From NCBI GenBank assembly GCA_001804805.1, contig MHBH01000001.1, positions 42,790 to 87,532 on the forward strand: DNA of 44,743 nucleotides. The letters run 5' to 3'. Source of the stretch: Lentisphaerae bacterium GWF2_49_21 (GTDB lineage: Bacteria > Verrucomicrobiota > Lentisphaeria > Victivallales > GWF2-50-93). Below are positions 15,608 to 23,122 of this stretch, one piece after another (the first letter of the stretch is position 1; each line of letters begins with the position of its first letter). The translations under genes and the position numbers were made by a program. The notes beneath the pieces are model-generated. The model did not search any database. It worked only from the letters and a program-made list of their open reading frames with translations, and was not told the origin of the DNA.

Positions 15608-16207
15608 ATGAAGAAGTTACTCGCAGGACTCGCAGCCTCGGCAATTTTCACAGGAGCCCTTTGCCTCATGGCCCAGGACAAGGCCGCACAAACAGACGCC
15701 TACAAGAAAATGGACAAGAACAGCGATGGAAAAGTCGCTTCTGATGAATACAAGTCCTACTGGATAGACATCTTCGGCGTTATCGATACGAGCAAGGATG
15801 GAAAAGTCTCCGCAGACGAACACAAGGCCAGGGCAGAAAAGCTCATCTCCGAAAGAGACAAGGACAAGAACGGCACCCTTTCAAAGGAGGAATGGGCCAC
15901 CGTTGCAAAACCTGAAGGCAAGCTTCCTGAAAAGCCCGGAGTTGCCGTTGCACGCTTCGCACAGGCCGATGTGAACGCAGACGGATCAATCACCATCCAG
16001 GAACATTATATCGCCATGAGCGATAATTTCGACAAGGCCGACAAGAACAAGGACGGAAATCTCGACAAGGATGAGCTTGCAGGAATGTTCCTGGAAGTAT
16101 TCCGCAAGGTCGATATCGACAAGGACGGCGTTGTCACGCAGGACGAATGGGTTGCGTTCTGGATCGGCGTTGCGCCTAAGGATGTAAAAGCCGCTCCGGC
16201 AAAATAA
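15608..16207 (+). CDS. Secreted calcium-binding protein with six EF-hands
   Basis: The 199-residue protein has a signal peptide (KKLLAGLAASAIFTGALCLMAQ), so it is exported. Six 12-residue EF loops are visible at 36-47, 60-71, 84-95, 121-132, 145-156 and 169-180. Each starts with Asp and has Gly at position 6 and Glu at position 12, for example DKNSDGKVASDE. The composition is strongly Lys/Asp-rich. A good GGAG precedes the start, and a strong terminator follows. The role is unknown; calcium binding outside the cytoplasm is the reasonable inference. It stands as a single-gene unit. Confidence 0.88.
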   Translation: MKKLLAGLAASAIFTGALCLMAQDKAAQTDAYKKMDKNSDGKVASDEYKSYWIDIFGVIDTSKDGKVSADEHKARAEKLISERDKDKNGTLSKEEWATVAKPEGKLPEKPGVAVARFAQADVNADGSITIQEHYIAMSDNFDKADKNKDGNLDKDELAGMFLEVFRKVDIDKDGVVTQDEWVAFWIGVAPKDVKAAPAK

Positions 16208-16222
16208 CAGTTCTCAGTTTAT

Positions 16223-16251
16223 AAAAAGGCGGCGTTCAGCGCCGCCTTTTT
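16223..16251 (+). terminator. Rho-independent terminator after the EF-hand gene
   Basis: Arms AAAAAGGCGGCG and CGCCGCCTTTTT (12 bp, perfect) enclose the loop TTCAG, followed by further T-rich sequence. It starts 15 bases after the stop codon. Confidence 0.92.
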
Positions 16252-16263
16252 ATTTCTTTATTG

Positions 16264-16297
16264 TTTGAACTTTGGAGCTTGAGATTTGGAATTTAAT
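16264..16297. repeat. TTGAACTTTGGAGCTTGAG phrase before tsaD
   Basis: A phrase of the form GAACTTTGGAGCTTGAG, then ATTTGGAATTT, fills the short gap and supplies the whole tsaD leader. It looks like one of the A+T-rich phrase repeats seen elsewhere, though no second copy is in the window. Confidence 0.4.
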
Positions 16298-16302
16298 ATC
16301 AT

Positions 16303-17373
16303 ATGGATTTAATCCTTGGCATAGAGACAAGCTGTGATGAAACTGCGGCATCCGTGGTCGCCGACGGCTGCGAAGTCCGCAGCAATGTCGTGTCCTCTCA
16401 GATCGCCAAGCATTCCCTCTACGGTGGAGTCGTACCCGAGATCGCCGCACGCGAACACCTGAACGCAATCGAGCTTGTCGTCGATACCGCCCTCAAAAAT
16501 GCGAATTGCGCAATCAATGATATCTCCGCCGTGGCGGTGACAAATGGTCCGGGCCTCATTCCCGCACTTCTTGTCGGCGTGAATTTCGCGAAAGGCATTT
16601 CCGCCGGACACAAGATCCCGCTAATCGGCATCAACCATTTTATCGCGCATATCTACGGAAGCTTCCTTGAAAACGGCATGGAAAGGCTCAAACAACCTGA
16701 GACATATCCCATACTTTCACTTGTCGTCTCCGGCGGACACACCGCCCTCGTCCTGATAACCGCCGATGGCACCGCCAAAATCGTCGGCACAACTCTTGAT
16801 GACGCCGCAGGCGAAGCGTTCGACAAGGCGGCAAAACTCCTCAACCTCGGTTATCCCGGAGGCCCCGTGATCGAGAAGACCGCGAAAAAGGGAAATCCTG
16901 CGAAGTTCGCATTTCCACGCTCCCTGACAGGAACTTCAGGAAGAGCCCTTGAAAAGAAGGACCGTTTCAACTTCAGCTTCAGCGGCGTGAAAACATCCCT
17001 TTATTACCATTGCAAGAACGCAGGGGGAAACGAAAATATAAAAGGAGAGCTCCTTTATGACACCGTCGCTTCATACCAGGAGGCGATCGTGGACGTACTG
17101 ACAAGGAAGACCGCAGAAGCCGCGGAGCATTTCAACGCCCCGACAGTGGTCCTCTGCGGAGGCGTAGCCTGCAACGGCCTACTCAGGGAAAGAATGAAAT
17201 CGGTACTTCCGGCGAAACACCAGCTTGTCATATCCCATCCGAAGTTCTGTACCGACAACGCTGCGATGATCGCAGGCCTTGCATGTCACTATTACAGGGA
17301 AAAGCGCTTCGACAGCCATTCCCTCGATGCATATTCCCGCATGTCCGAACTCAGCTCGGTCGTCTTCGTCTAA
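16303..17373 (+). CDS. tsaD: tRNA N6-adenosine threonylcarbamoyltransferase
   Basis: It transfers the threonylcarbamoyl group to A37 of tRNAs that read ANN codons, with TsaB and TsaE as usual partners (not in this window). The 356-residue protein has the ASKHA fold. ILGIETSCDETA is at the start, then the metal-binding His pair in INHFIAHIYGS, SGGHTALV, the DDAAGEAFDK motif, and GGVACNGLLRE near the end. The ribosome binding site is poor because the leader is a repeat phrase. Confidence 0.95.
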   Translation: MDLILGIETSCDETAASVVADGCEVRSNVVSSQIAKHSLYGGVVPEIAAREHLNAIELVVDTALKNANCAINDISAVAVTNGPGLIPALLVGVNFAKGISAGHKIPLIGINHFIAHIYGSFLENGMERLKQPETYPILSLVVSGGHTALVLITADGTAKIVGTTLDDAAGEAFDKAAKLLNLGYPGGPVIEKTAKKGNPAKFAFPRSLTGTSGRALEKKDRFNFSFSGVKTSLYYHCKNAGGNENIKGELLYDTVASYQEAIVDVLTRKTAEAAEHFNAPTVVLCGGVACNGLLRERMKSVLPAKHQLVISHPKFCTDNAAMIAGLACHYYREKRFDSHSLDAYSRMSELSSVVFV

Positions 17374-17376
17374 ATC

Positions 17377-17405
17377 ATATTTTTTACGCTTTGCGGAAAA
17401 AATAT
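17377..17405. terminator. Probable terminator after tsaD
   Basis: ATATTTTTTACGC and GCGGAAAAAATAT pair with a single mismatch around the loop TTT. The stem has T runs on both strands. Confidence 0.6.
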
Positions 17406-17451
17406 TGCAAATTCCGATTTCCATTACATATTATAGCGAAATTTGAACCGG

Positions 17452-17486
17452 ATTATTAGATATCTGGATTATTGGACCGCTGGATT
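17452..17486. repeat. GGATTATT phrase repeat before leuA
   Basis: GGATTATTAGATATC, then TGGATTATTGG and CTGGATTA, similar to the phrase at 3117-3148 over the aroE end. No coding potential. Confidence 0.55.
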
Positions 17487-17542
17487 AAATTGATTTTTCT
17501 TCTTAATTCTCCCCCAACAATCCATTTAACACATTGATTATT

Positions 17543-19222
17543 ATGAACAAAAATCCAAAATATGAATATCCGAAGCCGATTCCGGTGAAGAACCGGAAAT
17601 GGCCGGACAACCAGCTTAAGAAGGCGCCGGTATGGTGTTCAGTCGATTTACGCGACGGCAACCAGGCGTTGCCCATTCCAATGACGCCGGAAAAGAAGCT
17701 CAAATACTTCACTGCCCTTGTCAACATAGGCTTCAAGGAGATCGAGGTCGGATTCCCCTCGGCTTCCCAGGACGATTTCGATTTCACAAGGAAGCTCATC
17801 ACTGAAAACCACGCCCCGAAAGGCGTGAGGATATCCGTGCTCACACAGGCGAGGAAGCATCTCATCGACAGGACAGTTGAATCGCTCATCGGCGTGAAGG
17901 AAGCGATAATACACTGCTATGTGGCCACATCGGATCTCCACGGCGGCATCGTCTTCGACAAGAGCCGCGAGGACGTCAAGAAAATGTCCATCGAAGGGAC
18001 CAGGATGATCGTAAAGGCCATTGAAAAGGCCGGACTCAAGAACATTGCATATGAATTTTCGCCGGAGGAATTCACTGATACAGACATCGACTTCGCGGTT
18101 GAAGTCTGCGAGGCGGTGAAGGAGGCATGGGGCAAGTCCGAAAAACATAATTTCATACTTAATCTTCCTGCGACCGTAGAACGCAGACCTCCATACCAGT
18201 ATGCCGACATGATCGAGTATTTCATCAGCAAATATAAGTATATGTCTGAGACGACGATAAGTTTGCATGCCCATAACGACCAGGGATGCGCAGTCGCCGC
18301 CACTGAAATGGCGCTCCTTGCAGGCGCAGACCGCGTCGAAGGGACTCTTTTCGGACACGGCGAGCGTACAGGCAACCTGGACATTGTGACCATTGCGCTC
18401 AACCTCCATTCACGCGGCATCAAGACCAACCTGGATTTTTCAGACATGCCCTCGATCGTGAAGATCGTAGAAAACGCCTCCTGCATACCAGTGCACCAGC
18501 GGCACCCATATGCAGGCGAACTTGTCTTCACAGCCTTCTCAGGCTCGCACCAGGATGCAATAAGGAAGGGGCTCAACTCCAGGAAAAAGGCGGAGGAGTT
18601 CTTCCATCTCGGCTGGAAGGTGCCATATCTCCACATCGATCCTGCCGACATCGGCAGAAAATACGAGCGTCTCATCAGGATCAACAGCCAGTCCGGCAAA
18701 GGTGGAGCAGTCTTCATCCTTGAACAGGACTTCGGGATCCGTCCTCCGAAGGAGATGCATCCTGAGATCGGCGATGCAATGCAGGCCTATGCCGACAAGA
18801 AGAAGAAGGAGATCACATCCGAAGAACTCTATGAGATATTCAAGAAAAACTTCATCGAAGTCAAGGGCCCGTACAGCCTTGATGACTTCCATATCATTTC
18901 CGAGCAGAACAAGGGCGAAAACGTCCACGCCAAGCTGACCGTTACGATCAACGGCGCAAAGCATGTGATCGAAGGCGAAGGGAACGGTCCTGTTTCCGCG
19001 GCCGTCCATGCCATGAAGACCCAGAAGGAAGTGATCGGATTCATCATAAATGATTTCTCCGAGCAGTCAATGGGACAGACCGCTGATGCCACCGCAGTGG
19101 CCTATGTCTCAGTGAAGCGCAGCTCGGACGGAAAGGCCTTCTACGGAGTGGGGATCCATTCTAATATTGAACAGGCCGCCCTGCGCGCAGTTTTCGCTGC
19201 ATTGAACAGGGCAGCAAACTGA
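17543..19222 (+). CDS. leuA: 2-isopropylmalate synthase, long (actinobacterial/yeast-type) form
   Basis: It condenses acetyl-CoA with 2-oxoisovalerate, the first step of leucine synthesis, and is normally inhibited by leucine. The ATG at 17543 gives 559 residues; a TTG lies 9 bases upstream and neither has a clear ribosome binding site. The N-terminal PKPIPVKNRKWPD lead-in and the length fit the type 2 subgroup. The metal site is in CSVDLRDGNQAL and SLHAHNDQG; GHGERTGN follows. A C-terminal regulatory domain begins near residue 430. The gene is followed closely by a D,D-carboxypeptidase gene. Confidence 0.95.
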   Translation: MNKNPKYEYPKPIPVKNRKWPDNQLKKAPVWCSVDLRDGNQALPIPMTPEKKLKYFTALVNIGFKEIEVGFPSASQDDFDFTRKLITENHAPKGVRISVLTQARKHLIDRTVESLIGVKEAIIHCYVATSDLHGGIVFDKSREDVKKMSIEGTRMIVKAIEKAGLKNIAYEFSPEEFTDTDIDFAVEVCEAVKEAWGKSEKHNFILNLPATVERRPPYQYADMIEYFISKYKYMSETTISLHAHNDQGCAVAATEMALLAGADRVEGTLFGHGERTGNLDIVTIALNLHSRGIKTNLDFSDMPSIVKIVENASCIPVHQRHPYAGELVFTAFSGSHQDAIRKGLNSRKKAEEFFHLGWKVPYLHIDPADIGRKYERLIRINSQSGKGGAVFILEQDFGIRPPKEMHPEIGDAMQAYADKKKKEITSEELYEIFKKNFIEVKGPYSLDDFHIISEQNKGENVHAKLTVTINGAKHVIEGEGNGPVSAAVHAMKTQKEVIGFIINDFSEQSMGQTADATAVAYVSVKRSSDGKAFYGVGIHSNIEQAALRAVFAALNRAAN

Positions 19223-19229
19223 GGAGCGT

Positions 19230-20321
19230 ATGAAGAAGCTTTTAATTACGTTTTCGATCGTGGCAGTTGTCATTGTCGCACATGTGATCCTGTTGAGGCA
19301 TTTCATCTTCCCCGAAAAAAAGACCCCGCCGGTCGAAGAGACAAAACCGGCCGATCCGATTGACAATTCCAAGATACCTCCTCCCCAGGATATTCCTGTT
19401 GTCAAACACAAGTACAGCCCCTTCAACTACAGGGGCGCTGTAATCGGAGATCTGCCAACGGTCCCGACTTCCAAGGACGCCACCTCCGGAATCCTCGTAG
19501 ACCTCGGCTCACGAAAGGTGCTCTGGGCGAAAAATCCAAGGAAAGCAGTCGCAATAGCTTCCATGACAAAGATGATGACGGAGCTGATCATCTTCGAGGA
19601 TCTTGAGAACCGCAAGGATGTGACGCTCGAAACGCAGATCCAGGTCACCAAGTCCGCATATAAGATCGGAGGCAGCCAGATATGGCTTGATCCCAGGGAG
19701 AGTTTTTCACTCGAGGACCTTCTGAAGGCCGTCATGATCAAGAGCGCAAACGATGCCGCCTACCTTGTGGCGGAATATTTCGGAAATGGAGATGTCTACG
19801 CCTTCGTGGAGAAGATGAACACCAGGTCCATGGAACTCAAGCTGCCCGGAGCGAAATTCTACAATCCTCACGGCCTCCCCGGAGATACGGCCGCCGAAGA
19901 CAACACCTGCAGTCCTGAAGGATGTGCCATGCTCGCCGAAAGGCTCCTCGATATTCCAAAGGCCGCCGAATTCGCGCGTACAAAACTCGATTATATCCGC
20001 GTAGGGACACCAAAACAGACCGCTCTTGCTAACCATAATCACCTTATCGGCGCATGTGCCGGAGTGAATGGGATGAAGACCGGCTGGATCCAGCGTTCCG
20101 GATTCTGCATAACGGCAACCTGCGAACGTGCAGGAAGAAAAATGGTGGCGGTAGTCACCGGCTTCCCGAGCTACAAGACCCGCGACGCATTCGTCGCAAA
20201 GCTCCTCGACTGGGGATACAGGCAGAAGCCAGTAGAGGATAAAGCCCCCGCAGAAGCCACCCAGCCCGGAAACGAGGAGAAGAACCTCGAGGATCTGCTG
20301 AACCAGGTCGTTCCAAAATAA
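19230..20321 (+). CDS. D-alanyl-D-alanine carboxypeptidase (S11 family)
   Basis: This penicillin-binding protein trims the terminal D-Ala from peptidoglycan stem peptides in the periplasm. The 363-residue protein has an N-terminal signal or anchor (residues 4-27). The three catalytic motifs follow: Ser111-Met-Thr-Lys114, Ser172-Ala-Asn174 and Lys283-Thr-Gly285. A Pro/Glu-rich linker precedes the domain, and a short acidic tail replaces the usual C-terminal amphipathic domain. GAGGAG precedes the ATG, 7 bp after leuA. Confidence 0.92.
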   Translation: MKKLLITFSIVAVVIVAHVILLRHFIFPEKKTPPVEETKPADPIDNSKIPPPQDIPVVKHKYSPFNYRGAVIGDLPTVPTSKDATSGILVDLGSRKVLWAKNPRKAVAIASMTKMMTELIIFEDLENRKDVTLETQIQVTKSAYKIGGSQIWLDPRESFSLEDLLKAVMIKSANDAAYLVAEYFGNGDVYAFVEKMNTRSMELKLPGAKFYNPHGLPGDTAAEDNTCSPEGCAMLAERLLDIPKAAEFARTKLDYIRVGTPKQTALANHNHLIGACAGVNGMKTGWIQRSGFCITATCERAGRKMVAVVTGFPSYKTRDAFVAKLLDWGYRQKPVEDKAPAEATQPGNEEKNLEDLLNQVVPK

Positions 20322-20342
20322 AATTTTCCATGGAAATTTTAT
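20318..20342. terminator. Palindrome at the carboxypeptidase 3' end
   Basis: ATAAAATTTTCCA and TGGAAATTTTAT pair with one bulged T and include the stop codon. The stem is A+T rich; a terminator or processing signal is possible. Confidence 0.4.
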
Positions 20343-20443
20343 AATAGTCGAAGTCAACAAGGATTCCACCTTGAAAGTCACCGGCTTCCGCAAGGCGCAG
20401 ACCGCAGAATTGAAATAATCCTTTTGAATCCCAATATTGACTA

Positions 20444-20473
20444 TGCATATAAAAGGTGCATATTAATGCATAT
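20444..20473. promoter_or_regulatory. Three TGCATAT boxes at the vapB start (putative autoregulatory operator)
   Basis: TGCATAT occurs at 20444, 20457 and 20467, and the first and last copies form ATGCAT palindromes. The boxes surround the ribosome binding site AAGGTG and the vapB ATG. VapBC complexes usually repress their own promoter, so this is a good operator candidate. Confidence 0.5.
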
Positions 20474-20663
20474 GAGAACGACACTTAACATAGACGCTGA
20501 AATTCTTGCAAAGGCTTCGGATCTTACTGGAATCCGGGAAAAGACAGCTCTTGTCAGAAAAGGGCTGGAATCACTTATTTCCAAGGCAAGCGCCGCCCGT
20601 CTGGCAAATCTTGGTGGAACTGAAAAAAACATCAAGCCTGTTCACAGACGGAGGGGCCCTTGA
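20466..20663 (+). CDS. vapB: VapB-type antitoxin
   Basis: The 65-residue antitoxin starts MRTTLNIDAEILAKA, then LTGIREKTALVRKGLESLI and ARLANLGG, the standard ribbon-helix-helix type VapB pattern (DUF2191-like). It ends with a basic Arg-Arg-Arg tail that would bind the toxin. AAGGTG lies 9 bases before the ATG at 20466; a second ATG at 20472 is also possible. Its stop overlaps the vapC start. Confidence 0.88.
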   Translation: MHMRTTLNIDAEILAKASDLTGIREKTALVRKGLESLISKASAARLANLGGTEKNIKPVHRRRGP

Positions 20664-21022
20664 TGGTTCTTGTTGATACCTCCGTATGGATAGATCATTT
20701 CAGGAACAATAACATAAAGCTAACCGAGATTCTTATCTCCGAAGAAGTTTCCTGTCATCCATTCATAATCGGTGAGCTGGCCTGCGGAAACATCAAAAAC
20801 AGGAAGGAAATCCTATCCCTGCTCAAGGCTCTCCCAACTCTGCCTAAAGCAGGAGACGAAGAAATATTATTTTTCATTGAGACTCATAATATTTCAGGAA
20901 AAGGCCTCGGACTTATTGATGTTCATCTGCTGGCATCATGCCTCTTCAAAAACGCTGCTTTATGGACTTTGGACAGAAAATTAAAAGAAACCGCCATATT
21001 GTGCGGGATTGAAGCTTTCTGA
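20663..21022 (+). CDS. vapC: VapC-type PIN-domain RNase toxin
   Basis: The 119-residue PIN-domain ribonuclease typically cleaves tRNA or rRNA. The four acidic positions are visible: Asp5 in VDTSVWIDHF, Glu38 in IGELACG, Asp86 in LGLIDVHLLAS and Asp104 in WTLDRKL. The ATG overlaps the vapB stop by one base (TGATG), and GGAGG lies 8 bases upstream. It converges with the pseudopilin operon. Confidence 0.92.
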   Translation: MVLVDTSVWIDHFRNNNIKLTEILISEEVSCHPFIIGELACGNIKNRKEILSLLKALPTLPKAGDEEILFFIETHNISGKGLGLIDVHLLASCLFKNAALWTLDRKLKETAILCGIEAF

Positions 21023-21026
21023 ATTA

Positions 21027-21044
21027 AAAAGGCAACTGCCTTTT
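21027..21044. terminator. Bidirectional terminator between vapC and the pseudopilin operon
   Basis: AAAAGGC and GCCTTTT enclose AACT, with T-rich sequence on both sides. It could end both vapC and the long minus-strand operon. Confidence 0.75.
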
Positions 21045-21214
21045 CATTTATTCAATGAATCGGCTTTCTTCTGAAGACTCTTCTCTATGTCCAAGTTCTT
21101 CTTGTGCCACTGGTAGTTGAATTCCAGGGCAAAGGAAAGCATTAGAAAAAGAACTGCAGTGAATACAATAACTATTATAATTGAAAATCCTTCCTGATTC
21201 TTCCTGTTCTTCAT
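21044..21214 (-). CDS. Very small GspK/PilX-like pseudopilin
   Basis: I prefer the ATG at 21214, preceded by GAGGTGG; this gives 56 residues. The N-terminus MKNRKNQEGFSIIIVIV is a classical prepilin leader with Gly at -1 and a hydrophobic helix, but position +5 is Ile instead of Glu. Loss of Glu5 is typical of the GspK/PilX tip subunit, yet those are usually far longer, so this is either a helix-only mini-pilin or a remnant. It is the last gene of the operon. Confidence 0.65.
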   Translation of the reverse strand: MKNRKNQEGFSIIIVIVFTAVLFLMLSFALEFNYQWHKKNLDIEKSLQKKADSLNK

Positions 21215-21230
21215 ATCCACCTCATTTTTG

Positions 21231-21662
21231 TCACATGCATGATACAATTCTTATTCTATCCTTGCTGTTCTGCTTCCCTTTAACTTCAACATTCAGCACT
21301 GCGAGTTTCTCAGAATTATCCTTTGCCTCGACCTCCAGGGAAACAATCATTCCTTCCGGAAGAAGGGCAAGATCCCTCTTGCCGTTTTCATCGACTAAGA
21401 ATATCCTGCTGTTATCGGCCATCAGCTTTTTCTGTCCGGACACAAGGCAGTTCCCCTCCTTTTTCCAATCCGGAGACAAATGTATGATATTCCTGAACTT
21501 GCCGGAAAGGACGAACATCTCCTGATTGCTCAATGATTTCTCGACCGCCTGGGTGCAGAGCTTTGATCCGTCATAGAAGAACTGGAATGCAAGCTCGAAC
21601 ATGACAAGCATTATCGCTATGACTACCAGCATCTCAATCAGACTGTAACAGTTTTTCCTCAT
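21231..21662 (-). CDS. Pseudopilin-like protein (leader NCYSLIEML)
   Basis: The 143-residue protein has a type IV prepilin N-terminus. SLIEMLVVIAIML is the methylation helix with Glu at +5, but the residue before the cleavage site is Cys instead of Gly. The remaining 115 residues are a small, likely globular domain (GKFRNIIHLSPDWKKEGN and LPEGMIVSLEVEAKD). A minor pseudopilin role (GspH/I/J class) is plausible. The preceding 32-bp gap holds the hairpin at 21678-21695. Confidence 0.8.
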   Translation of the reverse strand: MRKNCYSLIEMLVVIAIMLVMFELAFQFFYDGSKLCTQAVEKSLSNQEMFVLSGKFRNIIHLSPDWKKEGNCLVSGQKKLMADNSRIFLVDENGKRDLALLPEGMIVSLEVEAKDNSEKLAVLNVEVKGKQNSKDRIRIVSCM

Positions 21663-21677
21663 ATTTTCCCCAGTATG

Positions 21678-21695
21678 ACAGGCTTTCCAGCCTGT
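21678..21695. repeat. Hairpin ACAGGCT-TTCC-AGCCTGT between two pseudopilin genes
   Basis: Seven-base perfect arms enclose the loop TTCC. It is another member of the variable-arm TTNN hairpin family, and it sits inside the operon. Confidence 0.7.
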
Positions 21696-22069
21696 TATTT
21701 TATTTCTTCAGCAGGCGTCTGCCCTGTTTTAATTTCGATTCTGCCAATCTTCTTCCCATTTTTCCTCTGTATTTCCAGGACTGCCCTGCCATTGCGGATT
21801 TCGCAGCATTTCCTGACATCATCGTCACCTTCAAGTACGCTTCTTCTGAATTCATCTTCAAAAATATCCTTTATCCTGGCGAAATCCGCTTTTTTCTCGA
21901 AGGATATCCTTTCAAGTGAATTGTCGAGGACCTGGAGAGCCCTGCTCTCACGGGTGAAATTCCTGTCCATGACCCTGAGATTATGCGCGGAACTGGAAAA
22001 CAATGCCGCAACCATGGCCAGAAGCCCCATCGCAAATATGAGTTCCATAAGTGTATATTTATTCTTCAT
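21695..22069 (-). CDS. Pseudopilin-like protein (leader NKYTLMELI)
   Basis: The 124-residue protein begins MKNKYTLMELIFAMGLLAMVAAL, a prepilin helix with Glu at +5 and Lys in place of the -1 Gly. The rest is charged and probably alpha/beta. Its ATG overlaps the stop of the GspE-like gene by four bases (ATGA), a translationally coupled junction. Lentisphaerota prepilins often read K-FTLIELL without a Gly, so this fits the lineage. Confidence 0.8.
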   Translation of the reverse strand: MKNKYTLMELIFAMGLLAMVAALFSSSAHNLRVMDRNFTRESRALQVLDNSLERISFEKKADFARIKDIFEDEFRRSVLEGDDDVRKCCEIRNGRAVLEIQRKNGKKIGRIEIKTGQTPAEEIK

Positions 22070-23118
22070 AGCAGATACACATCCTTCTCATATATTATTC
22101 CGGCTTCAGCCATTTTCGCCGCAGCCTGTTTTACATCGGTGTCAGGATATTCCGTGATTTTCCTGCGGAGATCCCTGAGCCCCGGATTGCTGATTATGAA
22201 ATCCTTCCATTCATCATTCGGATTCAGATATGCGGCAACAGGAATCCGCCCTTCCCCATTTTTTTCCTGGACAAGCCTCTGGGCTATGACTCCTGTAATC
22301 GCCGAGGCGACAAGGAACGGTTCAAATCCCTGGTGCAGCATCCGCGCGTATACGGACGGAATATCCCCGGCATGAAACGTTGTAATCACACGGTGCCCGG
22401 TAAGAGCTGCGTCAAGCGCCACCTTGACGACGCTGCTGTCCCTCATCTCGCCGATGACTAGCGTCTTGACATCCTGCCGCAATGCCGCCCTCAGTGCTTC
22501 AGGATAACCCCACCCCTCCCCGCATCTGGTAAGGGAAATCTGTGATATCCCGTCAACTTCGCATTCGACAGGGTCTTCAACTGTAATGATAGAGGCGGGA
22601 TCCTGCGAATTCCGCAGCAGTTCCCGAATCATCGCATAGATTGTCGTTGTCTTCCCGCAGCCGGTGGGGCCTGTCAGCACTATCAGCCCTGAAGCAGGAA
22701 TTAGCATTTTTTGTAATGATGAAAGGACATTGTCGGTAAAATTAAGGTCGACGAGGCATGCGTTGATTCCGCTCCTGTAAAGGACGCGGATAGAAATTCT
22801 TTCGCCATTGGTAGTCGGCATCGCGGCAACACGGAGTTCAGCATCTGCGAAATCCGCAACTCCGCGGATGATTCCGTCCTGGGCTATCTTGGTCCTATAT
22901 GTAAGGAGCCCTGAAATCACTTTTATCCTGTTGACGCACTGGTCCCCGAACTCACGTGGAATCCTCTCATGGTCATGCTGGATCCCATTTATCCTGAACC
23001 TGATGTTATATCCGTCCTTCATGGGCAGCCAATAGATGTCGCTGGCCTTCCGCTTAAGGGCCTCGGAAAAAATCTTGTCGACAAATGGAGGAACTTGATT
23101 GTCTTCTTGTGTTTTCAT
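22066..23118 (-). CDS. GspE/PilB-family assembly ATPase (short form)
   Basis: It is a hexameric cytoplasmic ATPase that drives pseudopilus or pilus assembly. The 350-residue protein has Walker A GPTGCGKTTT around residue 150, the Asp-box Glu in TVEDPVE, Walker B TLVIGEMRD, and the His box TGHRVITTFHAGD. Compared with GspE of type II secretion (about 500 residues) it lacks the N-terminal GspL-binding domain and the tetracysteine zinc loop (the region reads LVQEKNGEGRIPVA). The length fits PilT-like proteins, but the context of GspF and pseudopilins argues for an assembly role. It lies between a GspF-like gene and a pseudopilin gene. Confidence 0.88.
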   Translation of the reverse strand: MKTQEDNQVPPFVDKIFSEALKRKASDIYWLPMKDGYNIRFRINGIQHDHERIPREFGDQCVNRIKVISGLLTYRTKIAQDGIIRGVADFADAELRVAAMPTTNGERISIRVLYRSGINACLVDLNFTDNVLSSLQKMLIPASGLIVLTGPTGCGKTTTIYAMIRELLRNSQDPASIITVEDPVECEVDGISQISLTRCGEGWGYPEALRAALRQDVKTLVIGEMRDSSVVKVALDAALTGHRVITTFHAGDIPSVYARMLHQGFEPFLVASAITGVIAQRLVQEKNGEGRIPVAAYLNPNDEWKDFIISNPGLRDLRRKITEYPDTDVKQAAAKMAEAGIIYEKDVYLL

Positions 23119-23122
23119 ATTT

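Noticed and set aside
17648-18717. Two long minus-strand open frames
   Set aside because: Both are antisense shadows of leuA, whose motifs are intact on the plus strand.
19707-20393. Minus-strand open frame of 228 codons
   Set aside because: Antisense to the D,D-carboxypeptidase gene.
20334-20420. Short in-frame stretch after the carboxypeptidase gene, reading EVNKDSTLKVTGFRKAQTAELK-like residues in outline
   Set aside because: It has no start codon or ribosome binding site. It could be a remnant of a decayed gene but cannot be supported.
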